NCBI GenBank assembly: GCA_963829235.1
Contig: CAWHIF010000006.1
Coordinates: forward strand, 186,001-250,000
From: Bog-756 sp963829235
GTDB lineage: Bacteria; Actinomycetota; Acidimicrobiia; Acidimicrobiales; RAAP-2
Direction: 5' to 3'
DNA length: 64,000 nt
Positions within the stretch are counted from its first letter, which is position 1. Each line of letters begins with the position of its first letter. The notes under the pieces were generated by a model. The model did no database searches and was not told where the DNA came from. It was given only the letters and a program-made list of their open reading frames with translations. A program made the translations under genes and the position numbers. This document shows, piece after piece, positions 16,476 through 24,260 of this stretch.

Positions 16476-17024
16476 GTCGGACCGGAATTCGACGCCCGTC
16501 AGGCGGCGGACGCCCTGGAGCCCGGCCAGAACCGAGATGGCCAGGTAGGTCAGCCAGGCACAGACCGCGCTGGCCACGACCAACGGCAGTCCATGCCCCG
16601 GCTGGCGGGCCAGGATGGAGAGGATCGACCCTGTCGGTCCGGCCACGGCCACGGACGCGGCAGCCACGGCCAGACCGATGTTGACCACGACGTGGAGCAT
16701 GGTGGCAGGGGTGTCGGGTGTCCCGAAGCACCCACAGCTGGAGATGGCACCGCCCTTGTGCCGTGCAGCGGCGATGACGGCGGCGAACCCGGCGAACGAG
16801 AGCGCGACCAGACCTGCCGGCCCGGCCCGCGGGAAGAGGATGGCGATGCAGCCCAACACGGCCTCGGCGACCGAACCGAACCGAACGACCGGGCGGAGCC
16901 TGGCCAGTGGTTGCGAAATGAAGGTGGCGAGAGCGCGGGCGGTGTCGGTGGGGTGGACTGCCTTGGCCGTCCCCGCTGCGATCAGAAGGGTGCAGGCAAC
17001 CAGGTAGAGGCCGATCAATTCCAT
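16470..17024 (-). CDS. MauE/DoxX-like redox-associated membrane protein
   Basis: A 184-residue four-helix membrane protein with a CGCFG motif (C97, C99) in the loop GGAISSCGCFGTPD, as in MauE-family proteins. In mau operons MauE and MauD are needed for disulfide formation and stability of the small subunit. The ATG start (MELIGLYLVAC) overlaps the end of the upstream gene by 10 bp. The neighbouring MauD-like thioredoxin is the expected partner. Assignment rests on the CGCFG loop, helix pattern and context. Confidence 0.7.
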   Translation of the reverse strand: MELIGLYLVACTLLIAAGTAKAVHPTDTARALATFISQPLARLRPVVRFGSVAEAVLGCIAILFPRAGPAGLVALSFAGFAAVIAAARHKGGAISSCGCFGTPDTPATMLHVVVNIGLAVAAASVAVAGPTGSILSILARQPGHGLPLVVASAVCAWLTYLAISVLAGLQGVRRLTGVEFRSDQ

Positions 17025-17533
17025 GCAGGACCAGAGGTGGGCACGAAGGTGGGAGCCGGATTGACGGCCGGTGCGATCGGGCTGATCGACAGTTCGCGGA
17101 TGAGGTCGTTCAACCTGGGAACCAACCCGGTCCGTCTGGCGTGGCTCCCGAGGACGGCATAGAACGTGAACGGCCTGCCTGCCTCGGTGAAGAACCACTG
17201 TGTCCCCGACTGGCCGCCGAGACCGCGGCGGAGGACGTAGGGGCGGAAGTCGGCGGCGGCCAGGGACCGGGGCATCCCCTGCCGGGCGAAAAGACGCCTG
17301 CCCACGCTTTCGGGGCCGTACTCGAACAGCACGGCAAAGATGTCGTTGACGCCCATGAGGTTGACGGCGCCACCGCCGAAGTCCGCGACCTGCTCGGGGA
17401 GCGCGAAGGTGGCGAAATGGGCCACTGGGTACGGCACGCCCTCACCCACCGTCGGCCGCACGAAGATCCGGCCTTCGAACCCGCCGGGCAGTGCCGCCTC
17501 GATGCCGTACGCCTTGAGCGTGGCCAACCTCAA
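17015..17533 (-). CDS. Hypothetical protein of the Mau-like operon
   Basis: A 172-residue protein that I do not recognise. It is probably soluble, with no signal peptide or clear membrane segment. It has an Arg/Gly/Phe-rich middle (RPYVLRRGLGGQSGTQWFF) and a Pro-rich C-terminus (APAVNPAPTFVPTSG). The start is probably TTG overlapping the MauD-like stop (TTGA), and its own end overlaps the MauE-like start, so it is translated as part of the operon. A later start is possible. Its position implies a role in the same exported redox protein's biogenesis. Confidence 0.6.
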   Translation of the reverse strand: MRLATLKAYGIEAALPGGFEGRIFVRPTVGEGVPYPVAHFATFALPEQVADFGGGAVNLMGVNDIFAVLFEYGPESVGRRLFARQGMPRSLAAADFRPYVLRRGLGGQSGTQWFFTEAGRPFTFYAVLGSHARRTGLVPRLNDLIRELSISPIAPAVNPAPTFVPTSGPAWN

Positions 17534-18450
17534 CCCGCCCTGGTGGTCGGCTCGCCCACCGGTAGCCCGTCCGGCCCGCGAGCCGGACCGATGGGTCCGT
17601 ACACATCGGCGAGCGAGGAGGGGTAGAGGCTCGGATCCCCGGGCAGGATTCCCGCGTCCTTCAGCTCCCGGTCGTTGGCGAGCTCCCGGGCCGGACCGTC
17701 CAGGCCCTCGGTGTAGGCCCGGCTCCTGCTGCCGGGGGTGAAGGACCGCGCATCGGCCTCGGCGCGTCGAACCAGCTCGGCAACCTGGTGGAAATGGTTC
17801 GCCACTCCTTCGCCGATCCGTCGGCCGGAGCGTCCCTCCACGAGAACGAAGAACGGGGAGCCCGGAACCTCGTAGTCGCCCCAGGCTTCGGTCGACATCA
17901 CCACCGGCAGGCCTGGAGGGGTCTGCGCCGCGACCTCGGCCGGGATCTCCATCTCCGGTCCCTTCGTGACCACCACCAACCTGGTGCCGGTGGGAAGACC
18001 GAGGTGGTCCGGTTGGCGGAACGCCTTCCAGAAACCGGCGCAGGTCGCGCAGCCCGACGACAGGAACGCCAGGAGCGTGAGGTGGTCGCCCCCGGCCACG
18101 GCCACTGCGAGCGCATCGCCGCCCGGCGTCACCCCGGCAACGGTCGGAGCCGACGTCGAGTTCCGTTCACCGGGCAGCGGCGGCCCAATGGTCAAGGGCA
18201 TGCTCGTCGCCCCGCCACCGCCGGGTGCGCGATGTCCACCGGAGCGGTGCTCGTGGTCGTGCTCGTGGCCCCGGTTGTGGGCCCGGTTGTGGTCACCGTG
18301 GTCGTGCGCGTCGCTGGCGGACGGCTCCCCAACCCCCACGCCGAGGTCGTGCAGCGCCTTGAGGATGTCGGCGTGACTGCGCAGCAGACCGGCGACGAGG
18401 ACGGCCAGCAGCAGTACCGCGACGCTCAGGACAACGGCCAAGGCAACCAC
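17530..18450 (-). CDS. MauD-like membrane-anchored thioredoxin-fold protein with His-rich linker
   Basis: A 306-residue protein. One N-terminal transmembrane helix (about 2-23) is followed by a linker with nine His in residues 49-73. A thioredoxin-like domain comes next, with redox motif C134-A-T-C137 in LSSGCATCAGFW, a cis-Pro region (VPGSPFFVLVEG) and an extra C-terminal extension. This fits MauD/TlpA-type extracytoplasmic thiol oxidoreductases. The His cluster is unusual for the family and could bind Cu, Zn or Ni. It is the first gene of the leftward operon; GTG start behind GGAGG. Confidence 0.75.
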   Translation of the reverse strand: MVALAVVLSVAVLLLAVLVAGLLRSHADILKALHDLGVGVGEPSASDAHDHGDHNRAHNRGHEHDHEHRSGGHRAPGGGGATSMPLTIGPPLPGERNSTSAPTVAGVTPGGDALAVAVAGGDHLTLLAFLSSGCATCAGFWKAFRQPDHLGLPTGTRLVVVTKGPEMEIPAEVAAQTPPGLPVVMSTEAWGDYEVPGSPFFVLVEGRSGRRIGEGVANHFHQVAELVRRAEADARSFTPGSRSRAYTEGLDGPARELANDRELKDAGILPGDPSLYPSSLADVYGPIGPARGPDGLPVGEPTTRAG

Positions 18451-18708
18451 GTGGGACCTCCGTACGCTCGGTGAGTGCGGGACACCAATTCGGTGACGCT
18501 ACGCCCGGTGCTCATGCTACGGATTGTTCGGGCCGAAGCGGTGTATCTCTGCCGCTCTCCGGGTGCTTTCTGACCCGGCACCGGCCCGGGTCGCCGGTGC
18601 ACCGGCCCGACCGGCTCGCCCTCCTCGCGACGCGGGGGAAGACTGGCCGGTATCGATGCCGGTCCCCGGCGGCGTCGGGGGATGAACCAGGACCACCAGG
18701 AGGAGCCC

Positions 18709-19074
18709 ATGGCGCTACGTATAGAGACCGTCACCATCGATACCCGGGACCCTGTGGGGCTGGCCCGTTTCTGGTCGGCGGCGCTCGGCTGGGAGCAGCG
18801 CGAAGACGAAGACGGCGACGTCTGGGTGGAGCCGGGCACCCGGCACCCCGATCACGGTTCGTGCCGTCCGCTGCTCTTCCTCGGCGTCCCCGAATCGAAG
18901 AAGGTCAAGAACCGGGTCCACCTCGATCTGCGCCCCGACGATCAAGCGCTGGAAGTGGAGCGCCTCGAGGATCTCGGGGCCCGTCAGGTCTCGGTCGGGC
19001 AGACCGGCCTCGAGGACTGGCTGGTGATGGCCGACCCCGAGGGCAACGAATTCTGCGTGCTCAGCGACACGTGA
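18709..19074 (+). CDS. VOC (glyoxalase-like) family protein
   Basis: A 121-residue single-module vicinal-oxygen-chelate protein. It begins MALRIETVTIDTRDPVGLARFWSAALGW and ends with ADPEGNEFCVLSD, the usual VOC half-repeat endings. An AGGAGGAG ribosome-binding site sits 3 nt before the chosen ATG, which settles the start over an upstream ATG. Such proteins may be isomerases, dioxygenases or resistance binders; none can be picked from sequence. Confidence 0.72.
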   Translation: MALRIETVTIDTRDPVGLARFWSAALGWEQREDEDGDVWVEPGTRHPDHGSCRPLLFLGVPESKKVKNRVHLDLRPDDQALEVERLEDLGARQVSVGQTGLEDWLVMADPEGNEFCVLSDT

Positions 19075-19081
19075 TCCGCCG

Positions 19082-19999
19082 TCAGCCCGACCCTGCCTCC
19101 GCCGCGGCTTTGGCCTCGGCTGCCTTGCGATAGGCCTCGAGCTGGTCGAGGAGCGGCATGCGCTCCTGCCCCACCGTCGAGTCCAACCGGGCGGCGATCT
19201 CCTCCGGGGTCCACCTCCCGTCGGCATAGACCGCCCGCACCTCCCGGGGCTGGTTCCATACCGCGATCTTCGGCCCCACCGAGGTGTAGACCTGGCCGGT
19301 CACGTGCTTGGCCTGATCGGACAGCAGATAGACGACCAGGGGGGCGACGTCCTCGGGGTCGCCCATCTCGGCCAGGTCCATGGGGACCTCGGCCGTCATC
19401 CGGGTCCGGGCCACCGGGGCGACGGCGTTGGCGGTGATGCCGTAGCGGTTGAGTCCTGCGGCAGCCGAACGGATCAGGGAGACGATGCCGCCCTTGGCCG
19501 CGGCGTAGTTGGCCTGGGCCACGCTTCCGGCGAACGCGCCTGAGGTGAACGCCACCAGCGAGCCTCCGCCTTCTTGTTTGCGCATGATGGCCGATGCCGC
19601 CCGGAAGACGGTGAAGTGGCCCTTCAGGTGGGTCTCGATGACCGCGTCCCATTCGTCCTCGGACATGTTGAAGAGCATGCGTTCGCGAAGGATGCCGGCC
19701 ACTGCCACCACGCCGTCGATCCGGCCCCACCGTTCGACACCGGCACCGATGATCTTCTCGCCACCGGCGAGGGTGGTCACACTCTCCGCCACGGCCACGG
19801 CCTCACCGCCCGACGCCTGGATGTCCGCCACCAGCGCCTCGGCGACCTCGCTCTCGGGGTCCCCACCGTCCAGTGAGACCCCGATGTCGGCCACCACCAC
19901 CTTGGCCCCTTCGCCGGCGGCGGCCAATGCGACGGCCCGACCGATCCCACCACCGGCACCCGTGATGGCGACCACCTTGTCTTTCAGGAAATCCGTCAT
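19082..19999 (-). CDS. SDR-family dehydrogenase, probably acyl-CoA or steroid catabolism
   Basis: A 305-residue SDR. It has TGAGGGIGRA (about 13-22), VAVAGI in place of NNAG, Ser (FTSGAFAG) and catalytic YAAAKGG. A longer C-terminal tail (about 245-305) carries TPEEIAARLDST, as seen in the MaoC/HSD17B4-like SDR group acting on 3-hydroxyacyl-CoAs. It is divergent from an acyl-CoA ligase across a region holding a KstR-like palindrome, which suggests co-regulation in lipid or steroid catabolism. The ATG giving MTDFLKDKVVAITG is the clear start. Confidence 0.72.
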   Translation of the reverse strand: MTDFLKDKVVAITGAGGGIGRAVALAAAGEGAKVVVADIGVSLDGGDPESEVAEALVADIQASGGEAVAVAESVTTLAGGEKIIGAGVERWGRIDGVVAVAGILRERMLFNMSEDEWDAVIETHLKGHFTVFRAASAIMRKQEGGGSLVAFTSGAFAGSVAQANYAAAKGGIVSLIRSAAAGLNRYGITANAVAPVARTRMTAEVPMDLAEMGDPEDVAPLVVYLLSDQAKHVTGQVYTSVGPKIAVWNQPREVRAVYADGRWTPEEIAARLDSTVGQERMPLLDQLEAYRKAAEAKAAAEAGSG

Positions 20000-20146
20000 T
20001 GCCCACTGCCTCTCTGCTTCTTCGCTGCCTGTTGGCTCCGACGCGGCGCATCGGTCGGTCGGTGAAGGTCCCGGAGGGAACGCACCACCGGTGGGAGGGA
20101 CTCCCTGCCTGTCGACCCGACACCCTGGCGGAGGTTGACCATATAC

Positions 20147-20160
20147 GAGAACCTGTTCTA
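20147..20160. promoter_or_regulatory. KstR-like operator box A
   Basis: AGAAC-CT-GTTCT is a perfect 12-bp palindrome lying between the divergent SDR and acyl-CoA ligase genes. It matches the core of the TAGAAC-N2-GTTCTA motif bound by KstR of actinobacterial sterol catabolism. Two further boxes occur at 28265 and 29593. Regulator identity is inferred. Confidence 0.5.
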
Positions 20161-20271
20161 GCGTCCCCTCCGGGTCGGCGCCACCCAGGAGCCGTGTGCG
20201 CACACTCCCATACGCCGGCCGACGTTCAGCAACTGACCGCCGCGATCCGGCGGAGGGGGTAGGAGAGCAAC

Positions 20272-21822
20272 ATGGCTGATTTTGGATTCTGGGCGCTGGC
20301 CCACGAGAACCCGGACAAGCTGGCCCTCGTCGCTCCCGACGGGGTCGAATACAGCGCCGGCGAGCTGCTGGCGCGGACCAACCAGGTGGTCCACGGCTTG
20401 CGCGGGCTCAACCTGAAACCCGGGGACGTGGTCGCCACCCTCCTCCCCAACGGCGTGGAGATGTTCGAGCTGTACCTGGCCGCGCTGCAGGCGGGATGGT
20501 ATCTGGTCCCGATCAACCACCACCTGATCGGGCCGGAGGTCGCCTACATCCTCAAGGACTCCGAAGCCAAGGCGTTCGTGGCCCACGAGCGATTCACCGA
20601 AGTGGCACTCGACGCGGCCGAAGAGGCCGAGCTCCCTTCCTCCCGGTGCTTCGCCGTGGGGGAGATCGTCGGGTTCGGCTCCTACGCCATGATGCGCGAC
20701 TCCCAGCCCACCTCCGACCCCGCCGACCGCACCATCGGCGATGTCATGAATTACACCTCGGGCACCACCGGCAACCCCAAGGGCGTGTTCCGGCGGCTCA
20801 GTGGAGCGAGCCCCGAGGAGGCTGCGCTCGGTCTGTCCGGGATCCTCTTCCTGTTCGGGATCCAGCCTCAGGACGAGAACGTCCACATCGTGGGCTCACC
20901 GCTCTACCACACCGCGGTGCTTCGCTATTCGGGAGCCTCCATCCACCTGCTCCACACCGTGGTGCTCATGGACAAATGGATTCCCGAAGAGATGCTCCAG
21001 CTGATCGAGAAGTACAGGGTGACCAGCTCCCATATGGTCCCCACCCAGTTCCACCGGCTCCTGGCGTTGCCGGAGGAAACACGGACCAGGTACGACCTGT
21101 CCTCGCTGGAGCACATGATCCACGCCGCCGCTCCGTGCCCGATCGACGTCAAGTACAAGATGATCGAGTGGTGGGGGAACGCCATCGACGAGTACTACGC
21201 CGCCTCCGAGGGCGGTGGGACCCTGGTGACGGCGGAGGAGTGGCTGCTCAAGCCGGGCACGGTCGGGAAGGCCTGGCCGATCTCGGAAATCGCCATCTTC
21301 GACGACGAGGGCAAACGCGTCGAGGAGCCCAACGTGATCGGCACCGTCTACATGTCGATGCAGACCGGTGACTTCGCCTACCACAAGGACAAGCAGAAGA
21401 CGGACAGCAATCGCATCGGCAAATTCTTCACCGTCGGCGATGTCGGGCTGATCGACGAGGACGGCTACCTGTTCCTCCGTGACCGCAAGATCGACATGAT
21501 CATCTCGGGCGGGGCCAACATCTACCCGGCCGAGATAGAGAACGTGTTGCTCGGGTTCCCGAAGGTGGGCGACGTGGCCGTCTTCGGTATCCCCAACGAC
21601 GACTGGGGTGAGGAGATCAAGGCGGTCATCGAGCCGGCCGAGGGCATCGAGGCCTCGCCGGAACTGGCGGAGGAGATCCTGGAGTACAGCGCCTCCCGGC
21701 TGGCCAAGTTCAAGACGCCGAAGTCGATCGATTTCACCGACGCCATGCCCCGCGACCCCAACGGCAAGCTCTACAAGCGAAAGCTGCGCGATCCCTATTG
21801 GGAAGGCCGCGAGAAGATCTGA
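20272..21822 (+). CDS. Acyl-CoA synthetase (AMP-forming, FadD-type)
   Basis: A 516-residue ANL-superfamily ligase. It has the AMP-binding P-loop MNYTSGTTGNPKG (about 159-171), the A5-like YYAASEGGG, GDVGLIDEDGYLFLRDRKIDMI and the C-terminal Lys motif PRDPNGKLYKRKLRDPYW. It activates a carboxylate with ATP to acyl-AMP and then the CoA thioester. Length and the C-terminus resemble mycobacterial FadD proteins of fatty-acid and steroid side-chain or ring catabolism. A KstR-like box lies 110 bp upstream. The substrate is inferred only as a lipid or steroid acid. Confidence 0.82.
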   Translation: MADFGFWALAHENPDKLALVAPDGVEYSAGELLARTNQVVHGLRGLNLKPGDVVATLLPNGVEMFELYLAALQAGWYLVPINHHLIGPEVAYILKDSEAKAFVAHERFTEVALDAAEEAELPSSRCFAVGEIVGFGSYAMMRDSQPTSDPADRTIGDVMNYTSGTTGNPKGVFRRLSGASPEEAALGLSGILFLFGIQPQDENVHIVGSPLYHTAVLRYSGASIHLLHTVVLMDKWIPEEMLQLIEKYRVTSSHMVPTQFHRLLALPEETRTRYDLSSLEHMIHAAAPCPIDVKYKMIEWWGNAIDEYYAASEGGGTLVTAEEWLLKPGTVGKAWPISEIAIFDDEGKRVEEPNVIGTVYMSMQTGDFAYHKDKQKTDSNRIGKFFTVGDVGLIDEDGYLFLRDRKIDMIISGGANIYPAEIENVLLGFPKVGDVAVFGIPNDDWGEEIKAVIEPAEGIEASPELAEEILEYSASRLAKFKTPKSIDFTDAMPRDPNGKLYKRKLRDPYWEGREKI

Positions 21823-21888
21823 TCCCAGGCGGAGCCGGCTCGGACCTGCGGGACGGCCTCACCTCCCGGCCGCGCACGATCGGCTGGT

Positions 21889-24120
21889 TCAGCAGTTGAG
21901 CTCACTGGTCCACGACGGGTCGGCCGGGGGCGGGCTACCGGGCCAGCGACCCCCGGGGCGGGTCTCGTGGTGCCGGCGGCCGAGCGGCACCAGCACCGGG
22001 AAGAGTCTGGTGGCCACGGCTTGCCCGGCCGCGGCGGTGAAGTGCACACCATCGGAACAACGCATGAGGGTGCCACCGATCGAACTGGTGAAACGGTCGC
22101 CCGGGCTCAAGAGGGCGGTCAGATTGAACGTCGTGACCGACGATGGGCCCGCCCGGTTGAGGGCCGCCTCGGAGAACGCAGGGGTCGGAGGGGACGTGGC
22201 GGCCTGGCCGTCCTGGACGGGCCGGTCGGCCGCCGCCCCGGTCTGAGCGGCGATGTCGTCGATGATGCTCGAATCGATCGTCACACGCTGGGGCTGGTCC
22301 TCGACGGCGGCGAGATGGGTCGATTCTCCGGAATCCGACACCGGCGGCAGCATGAGCACGACCGCCGCACCCCGCGAACCCAACACCCCCACGGCTTGAC
22401 GGAACCGGGCAGCAACCCACTCGTCGAACCACCTCTGACCGAGATGCCCCCAGCGGCCGTCGACCTCCTGGTCGAATTGCTCCCCGCGCCCCAAGTAGAC
22501 GACGACATCGGGGTTGTAGGCGTCGACGAGCTGCTGCCACCGCTGGAAGAGCGCGCCGGGATCACCCGGTCTGCACGGAGGAGCCGGGGCCAACCGGTAC
22601 CAGAGCACCTGGAACTCCTGGTCCATGGACAGCGAGCACTGGGGTGTTCCGTCGTTCATCAACTGCACGCCGTAGCGGGGCGCTTCGGCGGCCAGCCCCA
22701 CACCCAGGGTCCCGGCCATGGAGTCGCCGACCAGGAGGACCTTGACCTCCCGTCCGCTCGATGCCACCGCACCGGCAGCGTCCCCACCCCGGACGGACAC
22801 GGTGTCGGACGCCAGCGCTGAACCGGGCCCGACCAGCGCGGCGGCGGCCACGCTCGTGCCGAGGGCGGCGACGCCGAATGCCAGCCCGGCGGCCAGGGGC
22901 GCAGCCACGAGAGCCCGGCGCCAAGGCAGCGCACCCCGGCGGATCGGTTGCTCCACCAGGAAGTAGGAGATCGCGGCCAGGACCACGGTGAGAGCCACCC
23001 GCCACGCGAACAACGGCCACAGCCCGAGGCCGGTCCGTTGCTGGCTCACCACCAGAAGCACCGGCCAATACCAGAGGTAGACACCGTAGGAGATCCGGCC
23101 CAGCGAACGCAGCGGCCATGTGGCCAACAACCTCGGGACTACTCCCGCCGGCGCCTTGATCACGCTGGCCACCACAGCCGCGCACGACATCGACACCAGG
23201 AGGAACCCGCCGTGGAAGGCCAACCACGATGGCTCGGGCACACTGACCCACATCACCGCGACAGCAGCGGCGCCCACCAGCCCGATGGCAGCCCAGCCCG
23301 CCCGACCCGACCGCGCCCGCCCGTGACCCCACAGGGTGAACGCGGTGGCCAGGGCTGCTCCGACCAGCAGGCCCTGGGCTCGGGTGTCAGTGCCGTAGTA
23401 CGCACGGTTGATCCCGTTGGTGTCGGACGACACAGCCGCCATCAGGATTGCCGATGCGGCGGCGCCGAACACGGAGATGTAGAGCAGAATCCGAAGCCTT
23501 CCCCTCCGCCACGCATCCAACTCCGGGCCGGCGGTCGAACCGCGATTCCCGTCGTCGTCCCCGGCACCGCCAGCCACGTCGAGCCCGCCCCGACGGCGAC
23601 CATGCCTGCGCCAACCGCCGAGGACGGTGAGTACCACCAGCGGCCACACGAGATAGAACTGCTCCTCGATGGCCAGTGACCAGGTGTGGAGCAGTGGGGA
23701 GGGTGCGGCGCTGGCGGTGAAGTAGGTGACGTGGGTCGTCGCGTAGTACCAGTTGGCCGAGTAGCCCACCGTGGCCAGTGACTGCGTGAAAAGGTTGGTG
23801 GCGTCGAATGACGCCGGCCACACTGCGGCCACCACGCCGATGACCAGGACGAGCACCAGCACCGCGGGCAGCAATCGACGCGCCCGCCGGGCCCAGAAGG
23901 CCCCGAGCCCGACGGTGCCGGTACCTCGCCACTCGGCCAACAGCAACGAGGTGATCAGATAGCCCGAGAGCACGAAGAAGACGTCAACGCCGTAGTAGCC
24001 CCCGAGCAACCACGTGAACCCGTTGTGGAATGCGATCACGGCCAGGACCGCGAACGCCCGCATGCCATCCAGGCCCGGACTGTAGGGCAACTCGGTCCGT
24101 CGTTGCCTCACCTCCATCAC
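21889..24120 (-). CDS. OafA-type membrane acyltransferase with C-terminal SGNH domain
   Basis: A 743-residue protein. The N-terminal acyltransferase-3 domain has about ten helices and carries the hallmark LPYSPGLDGMRAFAVLAVIAFH, GGYYGVDVFFVLSGYLIT and RRARRLLPA. The C-terminal extracytoplasmic SGNH domain begins at VLLVGDSMAGTLGVGL, and LGRGE and a late DGVHF complete the expected block order. This fusion matches enzymes that O-acetylate or acylate surface polysaccharides, peptidoglycan or glycolipids. It converges with the ligase gene and sits beside a membrane glycosyltransferase, which suggests a role in surface glycan modification. Confidence 0.82.
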   Translation of the reverse strand: MMEVRQRRTELPYSPGLDGMRAFAVLAVIAFHNGFTWLLGGYYGVDVFFVLSGYLITSLLLAEWRGTGTVGLGAFWARRARRLLPAVLVLVLVIGVVAAVWPASFDATNLFTQSLATVGYSANWYYATTHVTYFTASAAPSPLLHTWSLAIEEQFYLVWPLVVLTVLGGWRRHGRRRGGLDVAGGAGDDDGNRGSTAGPELDAWRRGRLRILLYISVFGAAASAILMAAVSSDTNGINRAYYGTDTRAQGLLVGAALATAFTLWGHGRARSGRAGWAAIGLVGAAAVAVMWVSVPEPSWLAFHGGFLLVSMSCAAVVASVIKAPAGVVPRLLATWPLRSLGRISYGVYLWYWPVLLVVSQQRTGLGLWPLFAWRVALTVVLAAISYFLVEQPIRRGALPWRRALVAAPLAAGLAFGVAALGTSVAAAALVGPGSALASDTVSVRGGDAAGAVASSGREVKVLLVGDSMAGTLGVGLAAEAPRYGVQLMNDGTPQCSLSMDQEFQVLWYRLAPAPPCRPGDPGALFQRWQQLVDAYNPDVVVYLGRGEQFDQEVDGRWGHLGQRWFDEWVAARFRQAVGVLGSRGAAVVLMLPPVSDSGESTHLAAVEDQPQRVTIDSSIIDDIAAQTGAAADRPVQDGQAATSPPTPAFSEAALNRAGPSSVTTFNLTALLSPGDRFTSSIGGTLMRCSDGVHFTAAAGQAVATRLFPVLVPLGRRHHETRPGGRWPGSPPPADPSWTSELNC

Positions 24121-24260
24121 GTTGATCGGTGACGGTGGGCTCCACCGCGGGCGATCAGGTGGGCCCGGCCGACCTCTTGGATCCGACGTTGGGGACCGGA
24201 CACAGCGCTGAGGTTAGTGCAGGTCCAACTGCCCGTGCCGAGTGATCTCGACCGCAATCC

